From assembly GCF_946404925.1 (NCBI RefSeq), contig NZ_CAMJFM010000011.1, positions 24,480 through 88,479 of the forward strand: a stretch of DNA of 64,000 nucleotides, written 5' to 3'. This DNA comes from an uncultured Prevotella sp. (GTDB taxonomy: Bacteria; Bacteroidota; Bacteroidia; Bacteroidales; Bacteroidaceae). Both the position numbers and the translations under genes were made by a program. This document shows, in pieces, positions 44,901-52,392 of this stretch (the first letter of the stretch is position 1; the number at the start of each line of letters is the position of its first letter). Under the pieces are notes generated by a model, which did no database searches, was not told the DNA's origin, and was given only the letters and a program-made list of their open reading frames with translations.

Positions 44901-45212
44901 CGCACACATATCAGGATTCATACCCTGACGGAACATAACCTGAATCATAGCCGAACCAGGTGATGCGGTACTGGTGATATAGTCCATTCCTTCTACACCG
45001 TTGATACTCTCCTCAAGCGGAGTCACAACGGCATTCTTCACCGTCTGTGCATCGGCACCTGGGTAGCTACCCATCACCACGATGTTAGGCGGCGCAATAT
45101 TCGGATACTGCTCGATAGGAAGCGAGACCAGTCCGATAAAGCCCAGCAGCACGATGACAATAGATATCACCGTCGACAGCACTGGGCGTTTAATAAAATT
45201 CGTAAATGTCAT
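41952..45212 (-). CDS. RND efflux permease (HAE1 type, AcrB-like)
   Basis: The 1086-residue protein has the RND layout: helix 1 with 'FIKRPVLSTVISIVIVLLGF', two periplasmic porter domains, and twelve helices. 'IAIVVDDAIVVVEAV' in helix 4 has the proton-relay Asp pair, and 'VYIFLQDMRSTLIPLIAVPV' the conserved second signature. It exports hydrophobic or charged drugs in exchange for protons. It forms an operon with the adaptor upstream and the TolC-type gene downstream. Confidence 0.97.
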   Translation of the reverse strand: MTFTNFIKRPVLSTVISIVIVLLGFIGLVSLPIEQYPNIAPPNIVVMGSYPGADAQTVKNAVVTPLEESINGVEGMDYITSTASPGSAMIQVMFRQGMNPDMCAVNVQNRVSQATALLPSEVNQIGVRVVKRQSSQVLMYSLTSDGRYDDEFLTNYNAINIVPALKRIEGVGDASGFSSKTYAMRIWLKPDVMKQHSLIPSDITAALAEQNIEAAPGKFGEQAPNVAYEYSMRYTGRFRTAEEFGDIIIKSDANGQTLKLKDLAKIELGGEGYSVSMKNNGVPSVMTMIQQVAGSNANEIAKQVKAELESQKKLMPPGMEVKINYDVTEFLYASIEEVVFTLFMTLALVFLVVYIFLQDMRSTLIPLIAVPVSLIGTFFFLNVMGFSINLLVLSALLLAIAIVVDDAIVVVEAVHAKLDQGYKSSLTASIDAMNEISGAIISITLVMAAVFVPVSFIGGTSGTFYREFGVTMAISIIISAVNALTLSPALCAVFLKPHDKDGHEKKMSRVDRFHQSFNVAFETTTAKYKTILEKLVRKPLAIIATVVVGIVVLAVTFVTTKTGLVPDEDTGTLFCTISMPPATSEARTKQVVLQVDSILSQMPAIKNREMVQGYNFIAGAGSDQGTFIIKLKPFAERQKGFWWKLSGLWQGDGIYRFFISPYDATGVIAQIFIKTAHIKDAQILAFSPPMIPGFSANSGISLVMQDRTGGDLNKFFGIVKEFLGELNKRPEFQTAQTSYNPNYPQYMVHVDVAKCKQSGISPTLVLSTLQGYFGGLYGSNFNSFGKLYKVMIQGSPETRMTPESLNSIYVRTPAGMSPIKEFCNLERVYGPLNINRFNLFTSINVTGTVANGYSTGDALKAIDEVGKQVLPTGYTYDYSGLTREEAKASNTTGIIFVLCFIFIYLILSAQYESYILPLSVVLSVPFGLAGCFLFTNIFGHANDIYMQISLIMLIGLLAKNAILIVQFALERRQTGMAISWSAVLGATARLRPILMTSLAMVIGLLPMMFASGVGKNGNQTLGAAAIGGMFIGTILQLFVVPTLFVIFQTLQEKFRPMKFEDEENAEVAAELAQYAHAKPVDYELEK

Positions 45213-45255
45213 ACTATATTACTATTTGACAATTTATCTATTTCACTATTTATTA
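45213..45255 (-). repeat. AAATAGTGAAATAG-type repeat between adaptor and pump genes
   Basis: The minus strand reads AAATAGTGAAATAGATAAAT and continues with TGTCAAATAGTAATATAG. The same unit encodes the TruB C-terminus at 33756-33795. Here it follows the adaptor stop codon. Confidence 0.65.
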
Positions 45256-46428
45256 CTTCATGGCTCCTACGATGTCGCCAGATGTCATAGCCTTAGCCTG
45301 CTCATCTATCTTCTGCTGATAGCGCTCTGGGGTGATGGGCACAATCTCCATACCATCGCTAAGCTTGGTGATACCATTGGTCACGTACTTGTCACCAGTC
45401 TTCAGTCCGCCAGTCACGATGTAGTTCATACCATCGTTCTGTGGAGCAACAGTAATCTCACTGTACTTCACCTTGTTGTCGGCACCCAGCAGGTAAACAA
45501 ACTTCTTGTTCTGAACCTCGGATACAGCCGACTGTGGGATGATGATGGCTGATGAAGTGCTGTGAGGAATGATGATAGCACCTGAACCACCACTCTTCAG
45601 CACGCGCTGTGGGTTCTGGAACAGAGCAATCATCTGTACCGAACCAGTAGCAGCATCGATCACACCACTCATCTTTGTCACGGTACCGTCAAGATCATAC
45701 ATTGTACCGTCAGCCAACTTCAGCTTGACTGGTGGGAACTTAGCCACAGCAGCTGTCTGTCCTCCGGCATCCTTGCTCATCTCGAGTGCATCCTTCTCTG
45801 TTACTGAGAAGTAAACCTCCATCGATGAGTTGTTACTTACGGTAGTCAGCACGTTACCTGTACTTACCAGTGCACCTACCTTATATGGCAGAGTACCAAC
45901 CACACCTGAAGCAGGACTCTTCACGTAGCAATAGCTCAGCATCTCCTTGGCCGATGACAGCGAAGCCTGCGCCTGAGCCAATCCTGCCTTAGCCTGCTCG
46001 TACTGGTTTGTAGCGCTCTGTAGTTCAAAGTCACCTATTACGCCATTATCGTGCAGTTTCTGCGAATTCTCAAAGCTCAGCTTGGCAGTGTTAACACTGG
46101 CCTGTGCTGTGTTAACACTAGCCTGGGCCTGACGCACCTGAGCCTGATAGGTTACGTTGTCAATCACGAACAACACCTGTCCGGCACTTACAGTCTGGCC
46201 TTCCTTTACATTAATCTGTGTAATAAATCCAGCCACTTTAGGACTAATCTGCACGTCCTGCACACCCTTGATAGTTGCGGGATAAGTGGTCTGAGTTTCA
46301 GAACTCTGAGTACCAACTGCTGCTACAGGATACTCGTTGTCGCCAAACTGAGGGCGACCACCGCCGCCACCGCACGATGCCAGGATCAGCGATGCAGCAG
46401 CCATAACCAAAAACTTACTTTTCATCAT
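45253..46428 (-). CDS. RND efflux periplasmic adaptor (membrane-fusion lipoprotein)
   Basis: The 391-residue protein has a lipobox (LILASCGGGGG, Cys near residue 19), a lipoyl half-motif, an alpha-helical hairpin ('AQASVNTAQASVNTAKLSFE', about residues 80-160), then beta-barrel and membrane-proximal domains. It couples the AcrB-like pump to the TolC-type duct. Two ATGs at 46428 and 46425 are equally good starts. The -7 box is on the minus strand at 46517-46510. Confidence 0.96.
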   Translation of the reverse strand: MMKSKFLVMAAASLILASCGGGGGRPQFGDNEYPVAAVGTQSSETQTTYPATIKGVQDVQISPKVAGFITQINVKEGQTVSAGQVLFVIDNVTYQAQVRQAQASVNTAQASVNTAKLSFENSQKLHDNGVIGDFELQSATNQYEQAKAGLAQAQASLSSAKEMLSYCYVKSPASGVVGTLPYKVGALVSTGNVLTTVSNNSSMEVYFSVTEKDALEMSKDAGGQTAAVAKFPPVKLKLADGTMYDLDGTVTKMSGVIDAATGSVQMIALFQNPQRVLKSGGSGAIIIPHSTSSAIIIPQSAVSEVQNKKFVYLLGADNKVKYSEITVAPQNDGMNYIVTGGLKTGDKYVTNGITKLSDGMEIVPITPERYQQKIDEQAKAMTSGDIVGAMK

Positions 46429-46509
46429 ACTACTTATTTGTATCTAATTTATGTTCTTAAAAAAAATGCACCTCGAAAACTTTGCTAATTACGCGCAGTT
46501 TTCGGGATG

Positions 46510-46541
46510 CAAAGATACGAAAAATATATCTAAAGATATAT
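46510..46541 (-). promoter_or_regulatory. Promoter of the RND operon with inverted repeat
   Basis: TATCTTTG on the minus strand (46517-46510) is the -7 box. An inverted repeat with 7-base arms (ATATATC, TAAA, GATATAT, 46524-46541) covers the spacer and the -33 position. It is a candidate site for a repressor; no regulator gene is adjacent. Confidence 0.5.
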
Positions 46542-46574
46542 CCTAAACGATGCTTTTTTAACAAAGTTTATTGT

Positions 46575-47039
46575 TTAAAGAGGGAATACCAAGCCTACGC
46601 TCAGTGCACTCTTGCCATCGTACTGTGTCTTGTAGTTGTACTCAGCCTTGAATGTAACAGCGCTCGAAATGGGCACTTCTACACCAGCACCGATATTCAA
46701 TCCCATCTTAGAGTCGCTACCACCATCTGTGCTCCAGCCAAACACGTTAAGACCAGCCAGAGGATACAGGGTTACTGTGCTATTAGGGATATGGAACAGG
46801 TACTCTACATTCACATTTCCATTCCATGCGCTGGCGCCGTCGGTCTTGAAATAATAGTCGAACTGACCTACACCACGAACGTTCTGAGCAAACTCGTAGC
46901 CGTAGTTAGCACCAATACCAAAGTTATTGGGTGAGTCAAGCAGATAGTTTGCATGTACGCTGAACTGTTGACTTCCAGCCTGAGCGAAAGATGTCAAGCT
47001 GAACATCATAACGCTGATAACCATTAAGATCTTTTTCAT
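46575..47039 (-). CDS. Small outer-membrane beta-barrel protein
   Basis: The 154-residue protein has a signal peptide (to about residue 20) and eight or so alternating beta strands, with a C-terminal 'SALSVGLVFPL'. It belongs to the general Bacteroidota outer-membrane barrel group (OmpA/OmpW-like fold). No specific role is evident. Confidence 0.8.
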   Translation of the reverse strand: MKKILMVISVMMFSLTSFAQAGSQQFSVHANYLLDSPNNFGIGANYGYEFAQNVRGVGQFDYYFKTDGASAWNGNVNVEYLFHIPNSTVTLYPLAGLNVFGWSTDGGSDSKMGLNIGAGVEVPISSAVTFKAEYNYKTQYDGKSALSVGLVFPL

Positions 47040-47081
47040 AACTCTTGTTTTTTAAGAAATTAATTAATAATACAAATTATA

Positions 47082-48155
47082 TCATAGTTTGATATATATA
47101 TTCTTTCTGTACAGCACGTAGCCTATCGCAAAGTTAAGCAGCACAAAGTAGATGGCATAAGCCAGCGATGCCAACTTGAGTGCTGGTATCACAGCATGAA
47201 TGCCATTATATACCATCTCCGAAAATCCGACATTTTTCAGCAGGATGGCCAATAGTTCGCTCGACACATATAGCGCCAGGGCATTCACACCGAACACGTG
47301 GAAGAAGGTGGTCCAACCGCTCTTCTTCTGTATATCAATCACATACATCAGCAGCGCCTGGAGCAGCGATGCCAGTCCGCAGGTCATCAGCACGTAGCTG
47401 GGGCTCCAGATGCGCTTGTTCAGTGGCAGTCCGTAGCTCAGCAGATAGCCGCCTATCACGCCTATTGCACCCACCACAAACAGGGCTATCACCTTCTGCT
47501 CTATCGTTTCGCGTTTACGTATCAGCATGCCGCAGTAGAATCCCAGCAGCACGTGGGCCACTGATGATATGGTGCCCATCAGTCCCTCAGGGTCTACAGG
47601 ACTCTTGTGGTAAATGTGGTCGTAGCCAAACAACTTCAGGTCGGCTTGTGCCAAGATATTGGTATCTGCATCGTAGGCATAACCATTGCCCAGCACAATG
47701 ATGGCGGTGTAAATCAGCAGCAATCCTACGATGGTATGCAGGGTGTACTTGTGGTTGCAGAACAGCGCAAACAGCGACACGATACCATAGCACAATGCTA
47801 TGCGCTGCATCACAGCCCATATCCTCAGATGGCCAAAGCACAGCAGGTCGCCCTCGATGGCGTGGTCGAACCAGTTGATGAACAGGCCAATGGCAAACAG
47901 CAATATGGTGCGCTTCACTATGCGACGTATCACTTGCGGAGCGGGTTTGAACTCACTCTTTACCAGCGACAGGTAGCACGAAATACCCATGATAAACAAG
48001 AAGAAGGGGAACACCAGGTCGCAAGGTGTCATGCCGTTCCACTTAGAGTGCCCCAGCATCTCGAACGATTCACCCCAACCGTTGTTCACCAGTATCATTC
48101 CAGCTACAGTGATACCTCTTAATATATCAAGCGATAATAATCTCTGACTCTTCAT
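47082..48155 (-). CDS. HGSNAT-like transmembrane N-acetyltransferase (DUF5009 type)
   Basis: The 357-residue protein has 10 or 11 membrane segments and the family pattern 'RLLSLDILRGITVAGMILVN', 'PCDLVFPFFLFIMGIS' and 'RKNIYIKL' at the end. Homologues include human heparan-alpha-glucosaminide N-acetyltransferase, which carries acetyl across a membrane to a terminal glucosamine. The gene is downstream of the GH89 gene (alpha-N-acetylglucosaminidase), the next enzyme of the same human pathway. A general acyltransferase 3 role is the alternative. Confidence 0.8.
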   Translation of the reverse strand: MKSQRLLSLDILRGITVAGMILVNNGWGESFEMLGHSKWNGMTPCDLVFPFFLFIMGISCYLSLVKSEFKPAPQVIRRIVKRTILLFAIGLFINWFDHAIEGDLLCFGHLRIWAVMQRIALCYGIVSLFALFCNHKYTLHTIVGLLLIYTAIIVLGNGYAYDADTNILAQADLKLFGYDHIYHKSPVDPEGLMGTISSVAHVLLGFYCGMLIRKRETIEQKVIALFVVGAIGVIGGYLLSYGLPLNKRIWSPSYVLMTCGLASLLQALLMYVIDIQKKSGWTTFFHVFGVNALALYVSSELLAILLKNVGFSEMVYNGIHAVIPALKLASLAYAIYFVLLNFAIGYVLYRKNIYIKL

Positions 48156-48169
48156 ATTCTACGTTTTTA

Positions 48170-48240
48170 TTAGGCGCGAATTTCACGAATTATCACGAAT
48201 TAATATTTTTTTCGCGTTAATTCGTGAAATCCGTGCCTAA
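48170..48240 (-). repeat. Dispersed inverted repeat (GGCGCGAATTTCACGAATTA type), copy 1
   Basis: TAGGCGCGAATTTCACGAAT and its imperfect complement ATTCGTGAAATCCGTGCCTA form a long hairpin. The right arm (48217-48240) encodes the last eight residues of GH89 and its stop codon. A second, diverged copy is at 51929-52001. Confidence 0.75.
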
Positions 48241-50445
48241 AATAATCTTCATTGCCTCACGGGCTACATCTACGGGGCTGCCTTCTGGAGCGGCAGAGTA
48301 TGGTGTCTGGTCGAGCGTCCAGGGCTCCTCCATGGCGTAGTAGTCAAGCTTTACCTCCTGTGGCAGTGCCATGGCGAATAGCTCGGCAGCAGTCTTAGTG
48401 GCATTTGGACCACCACCAAGCAACTCTGGCTGTGGCTTCATCTGTGCCTGCATCTGGTCGGCCAGCGCATTGAAGTAGTTTCTCCAACGGGGATAGTAGA
48501 AGTCTTTCAGCAATCCCTGCCACTCCTTGTGGGCATAGTCGCGCAGACCACCTGTGTCAGCACAGTAGCGATTGCCCCATGTGGTAATCTGTACGCGCGC
48601 GTTCCACTCATACAGTTTCTTCTCTGCAGCATTAGTGCCAGCGTTCACAGCGTCCTGAGTCCAATGTCCCACACGGAACTCAGTGCGTGTTCCCAATAGC
48701 TTGTCCTGCATCATCAGCATATCGAGGAACACCCACGAATTGCGTCTGAATGCATCGTATGCAAAGCTCTTATAGTCGGCGATAGTGCGCTGATACTGGC
48801 GACGAGCCTGATCAGCCAGCGCCTGACGGGTGATATCCACCAGGTCGTATTCAAAGTTGTTGTTGCCACGATATTTCTCAGCCACGCTGTTCATCAGTCG
48901 TGCAGCCTCCAATGTAGCAGCTGGGTCGTAGTAGTTCTTCATCTTCGACCAGCTCGATGCCTGGAAGTTGTTCAGCGTTGGGCGTCCACAGAAGATACTC
49001 TCATGAGGGCCCTGCTGGTTGTTACCTGCAGGACAGTTATAAATAGAAGCAACAAGTATCTGCCATGCTTTTTCGATAGCTGCATCTTCCACGCCATAGC
49101 GTGCCTTTACATATTCCCTAATCCAAGCCTCCTTGGTAAACTTCTCAGGGCGCCAAGGCAACTCACTCATCAGCTCAAACATCATGGGGTTATTCTCGCT
49201 TCCCTCCATGGTAAAGCCGATACCAGTGCAATTCTTCTTCGCACCATAGAAGTTATTCAGCAGCTGGTCCATGCGACCATGCAATCCTACATTAGCACCA
49301 AAGTTCTCCAGCATACAGAACAGCCACTGGTGCTGCTTGTAGCCCTCGTCGCGCTTCCAGATGCTGGGGATGCCGAACATGGGGCGGCATTCCGAGAAGA
49401 GGTCGAGCACCAGCAGGTCGCCCGTCTTCATGCCATCCACCATCTGCGGACGTGGATTCTCAGTCCATCCCTGTATCACCCACACGGCCTTGGGGTTCAC
49501 CCGCTTCATGGCCTGCATCATAGCCTCGCCAGCCTTGGCATAGTCTATCGATGGGTCATCGTTACTCTCGTGGAATGGGTCCATCGAGTAGTAGTCGGCC
49601 TTGCCGAAGAGTTTGGTCAGCTCATTATAATATAAAGTGGCGATTTCTGCGAATCTTTCATCTGTAGGCAGCAGGTTGGCAGGGCGCTGGAATCCGTTCC
49701 ACAGGCCAGCATCGGCCACGTTCAGACCCAGACGCTGCTTAGCATCGTGAGGCACCATACCGCAGTAACCTGGCAGCACGGGGTGCATGCCCAACTGCTT
49801 CATACGGGCCAGTATCTGCTTCTGCAGTTTCTCCTGTCGTGCGTACCACGATGTGGGCAGTGGTCCGCCCCACCCTTCCAGGTTGTTCATCTCCCACCAA
49901 GCCAGGAATGCAGGTCCAGCAATAAACTCGCCCACCTCCTTCTCGGTATATCCTAACTTCAGCAGCATGTTGCGCCACACGCACTCCTCGCCCACAATGG
50001 CCAGAGGCAGGTTTACACCGTGCAGCGCCATCCAGTCTATCTCTTTCTCCCATCGCGCCCAATCCCAGAACGCCATCGAATAGCTGAAGGTGCAGTAGTT
50101 AAAATCATAGCGCAGCGTCAGGTCTGTCTCGTGGCGCTCCTTCTTTGCCACCTTTGGCATCACAGCAGGTAGCTTGGCTTGCATCTGATTCCAGCTCAGG
50201 TGTACACCTGCGTAGTACTTCAGATACCAGTTCAGTCCCGAGGCGATGTTCACCCACGTGTTGCCGCGAATCACCACCTTCTGCCCCTGCTGGTCGAGCT
50301 CAAAGAAGTCCTTGTCGCTCTTCACAAGTTGGGTTTTAAACTTTGCCGAAGCGCCCTTGTCTATGCGCTCTAGCAGGTCATCCACTGGATTAGCCCATAC
50401 GTTCAGGGCCATCATAATACCGATAATAGTTAGTAGTTTCCTCAT
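48217..50445 (-). CDS. Glycoside hydrolase family 89 (alpha-N-acetylglucosaminidase)
   Basis: The 742-residue protein has a signal peptide (to 'VWANP', about residue 19) and all three NAGLU domains: N-terminal, the TIM barrel with 'FSYSMAFWDWARWEKEIDWM' and 'GVNLPLAIVGEE', and the C-terminal helical part. The catalytic glutamates are expected in 'MDPFHE' (near 290) and 'MEGSENNP' (near 413). Such enzymes release alpha-linked GlcNAc from mucin glycans or heparan fragments. The last eight residues are repeat-encoded. It lies between the CCA gene and the HGSNAT-like acetyltransferase. Confidence 0.95.
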   Translation of the reverse strand: MRKLLTIIGIMMALNVWANPVDDLLERIDKGASAKFKTQLVKSDKDFFELDQQGQKVVIRGNTWVNIASGLNWYLKYYAGVHLSWNQMQAKLPAVMPKVAKKERHETDLTLRYDFNYCTFSYSMAFWDWARWEKEIDWMALHGVNLPLAIVGEECVWRNMLLKLGYTEKEVGEFIAGPAFLAWWEMNNLEGWGGPLPTSWYARQEKLQKQILARMKQLGMHPVLPGYCGMVPHDAKQRLGLNVADAGLWNGFQRPANLLPTDERFAEIATLYYNELTKLFGKADYYSMDPFHESNDDPSIDYAKAGEAMMQAMKRVNPKAVWVIQGWTENPRPQMVDGMKTGDLLVLDLFSECRPMFGIPSIWKRDEGYKQHQWLFCMLENFGANVGLHGRMDQLLNNFYGAKKNCTGIGFTMEGSENNPMMFELMSELPWRPEKFTKEAWIREYVKARYGVEDAAIEKAWQILVASIYNCPAGNNQQGPHESIFCGRPTLNNFQASSWSKMKNYYDPAATLEAARLMNSVAEKYRGNNNFEYDLVDITRQALADQARRQYQRTIADYKSFAYDAFRRNSWVFLDMLMMQDKLLGTRTEFRVGHWTQDAVNAGTNAAEKKLYEWNARVQITTWGNRYCADTGGLRDYAHKEWQGLLKDFYYPRWRNYFNALADQMQAQMKPQPELLGGGPNATKTAAELFAMALPQEVKLDYYAMEEPWTLDQTPYSAAPEGSPVDVAREAMKIILGTDFTN

Positions 50446-50451
50446 AATCGT

Positions 50452-51888
50452 TTATATCAGTTTCATTTCCTTTGCTTTTGCCATCAGCAGTGCCATCAGT
50501 GGTTCACGTTCGTTCTCCACCTTATTATCTAATACGGCGTCTTTCAGATACTGCTTCAGTGTGCCCACCTCTCTGCTGGGTTTCAGGTTAAACATCTCCA
50601 TAATCTCGTTGCCGTCTATCACAGGCTGCAACAGCCGCTTGTAGTCCTTCTCCTTCAGGTCTGTCAGCTTCTCGCGCACCATACGGAAGTTCTCCAGAAA
50701 CATCTTCTTCCTCACCTCGTTCTTCGATGTGATGTCGGCCTCACACAGCGTCATCAAGTCTTCTATATCGTCGCCAGCATCATTCAGCAGTCGGCGCACA
50801 GCCGAGTCGGTCACTATGTCATCAGCTATCACTATGGGGCGCATATGCAGTTCCACCAGCTTCTGCACGTACTTCATCTTCATGTCCATGGGCAGCATCA
50901 GTCGGCGGAAAATCTGTGGCACCATCTTGGCACCTATCAGGTTGTGGTTGTGGAATGTCCAGCCTATGCTGCCATCCCAGCGTTTCGACTTGGTCTTGCC
51001 CACATCGTGCAGAATCGCCGCCCATCGCAGCCACAGGTTGTCGGTCTGAGCCACCACATTCTCCAGCACTTCCAGCGTATGATAGAAGTTATTTTTATGC
51101 TTGCGGCCATTCTTCTCCTCTACGATGTCGAGTGCAGCCAACTCTGGCAGTATGATCTGCAGCAGTCCACTTCGCTGCAGGTACTCAAAGCCTATGCTGG
51201 GGTGAGGCGCCATGATAATCTTGTTCAGCTCATCCTTAATGCGCTCGCCACTTACTATTTTGATGCGGTCGGCCATACGCTGTAGCGCCTCGAATGTCTC
51301 GGGCTCTATCTCAAAGTTCAGCTGCGTGGCAAAGCGTATGCAGCGCATCATGCGCAGTGGGTCGTCGCTAAAGGTGATGCCAGGCTCCAGCGGCGTGGCT
51401 ATGATGCCATCCTCCAGATCGGCCAGTCCGTTAAACGGATCCACCAGCTCACCAAAACGGTTCTTGTTCAGACAGATAGCCATGGCGTTGATGGTGAAGT
51501 CGCGACGATTCTGGTCGTCCTCCAGTGTACCATCCTCTACTATGGGCTTGCGCGAGTCGTGGCTGTAGCTCTCTTTTCGGGCTCCCACAAACTCCACCTC
51601 GTACTCTGTGCCTTTCTGGCGGAATTTCACCTGTGCAGTGCCAAAGTTCTTAAATACACTCAGGTGTGCTTTCTTGCCCACCATGCGTTTCAGTTCCTCG
51701 GCCACCTTGATGCCACTGCCCACCACCACTACATCTATGTCGTTAGAGGGGCGCTCCAGGAATATATCCCTCACGTATCCCCCCACAACATAGCATTCCA
51801 GCCCCAAATGGTCTGCAGCCTCACTTATTTGGTGGAATATATCCTGATCTAAAATCTCTGCTAACTCCTCGTCGCTATATAGTTTCAT
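50452..51888 (-). CDS. cca: CCA tRNA nucleotidyltransferase with HD domain
   Basis: The 478-residue protein has the class II nucleotidyltransferase core 'GYVRDIFLERPSNDIDVVVV', 'RDFTINAMAI' and 'DPLRMMRCIRFATQL', then an HD domain ('HDVGKTKS'). It adds or repairs CCA at tRNA 3' ends, which fits the tRNA genes in the window that do not encode CCA. The -7 box TATCTTTG is on the minus strand at 51921-51914. Confidence 0.95.
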   Translation of the reverse strand: MKLYSDEELAEILDQDIFHQISEAADHLGLECYVVGGYVRDIFLERPSNDIDVVVVGSGIKVAEELKRMVGKKAHLSVFKNFGTAQVKFRQKGTEYEVEFVGARKESYSHDSRKPIVEDGTLEDDQNRRDFTINAMAICLNKNRFGELVDPFNGLADLEDGIIATPLEPGITFSDDPLRMMRCIRFATQLNFEIEPETFEALQRMADRIKIVSGERIKDELNKIIMAPHPSIGFEYLQRSGLLQIILPELAALDIVEEKNGRKHKNNFYHTLEVLENVVAQTDNLWLRWAAILHDVGKTKSKRWDGSIGWTFHNHNLIGAKMVPQIFRRLMLPMDMKMKYVQKLVELHMRPIVIADDIVTDSAVRRLLNDAGDDIEDLMTLCEADITSKNEVRKKMFLENFRMVREKLTDLKEKDYKRLLQPVIDGNEIMEMFNLKPSREVGTLKQYLKDAVLDNKVENEREPLMALLMAKAKEMKLI

Positions 51889-51913
51889 CCTCTATTTTAC
51901 TCATTTATGGGTG

Positions 51914-51921
51914 CAAAGATA
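51914..51921 (-). promoter_or_regulatory. -7 box of the cca operon
   Basis: TATCTTTG followed by CACCC on the minus strand, 26 bases before the cca start. The region upstream is the inverted repeat at 51929-52001, which leaves no clear -33 box. Confidence 0.5.
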
Positions 51922-51928
51922 CAAAATT

Positions 51929-52001
51929 TTAGGCATGACACGCACTAATTAACACGAAATTATACTTTTTTCGTGTTTATTCGCGTAATACGCGCCTAAA
52001 A
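51929..52001 (-). repeat. Dispersed inverted repeat, copy 2
   Basis: TTTTAGGC at the left and GCCTAAAA at the right flank the same layout as copy 1 at 48170-48240: CACGAA/TTCGTG inner arms around a T-rich loop. It begins three bases after the stop codon of the 88-residue gene and may act as its terminator. Confidence 0.65.
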
Positions 52002-52003
52002 TA

Positions 52004-52270
52004 TCAATGCGACTGCGAGTAATTATGGATGTTTGTCTCGATTTCGGGGTAGAGGGGATCGAGTTTTGCGCGGGGATTGAGCATGGTGTAGCCTAAGAAG
52101 TCGACAATGAAGCGGCTAGCACTATCAGCCGGCATGGCTCCAAGGCCTACCGACTCCTGATAAAAAGTCTGCATCTGTGGACTTGAGGGTTGCTCGAGAA
52201 GGGGCTTCCAACCGTAGAAAGCCAGACACGCCATAATCAAGGCGGATATAGTCAAGATAGTTTTTTTCAT
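52004..52270 (-). CDS. Small secreted or membrane protein of unknown function
   Basis: The 88-residue protein has an N-terminal hydrophobic stretch (MKKTILTISALIMACLAFYG) that could be a signal peptide or anchor, then a soluble part. No family is recognised. It has its own promoter (TATCTTTG on the minus strand at 52312-52305). Confidence 0.65.
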   Translation of the reverse strand: MKKTILTISALIMACLAFYGWKPLLEQPSSPQMQTFYQESVGLGAMPADSASRFIVDFLGYTMLNPRAKLDPLYPEIETNIHNYSQSH

Positions 52271-52304
52271 CTTTTTTATTGGTTACGTTTATGATTTACG
52301 GGGG

Positions 52305-52363
52305 CAAAGATAAGACATTTTTTGAGAAAACATCATGTTTTTGAAACTTTTTTTGTATTTTTG
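52305..52363. promoter_or_regulatory. Divergent promoters of the 88-residue gene and the alanine symporter
   Basis: TATCTTTG on the minus strand (52312-52305) and TATTTTTG on the plus strand (52356-52363, followed by CACC) are back to back. Confidence 0.5.
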
Positions 52364-52392
52364 CACCGCAAAGAGGTAATTTAAGGTAAAAA

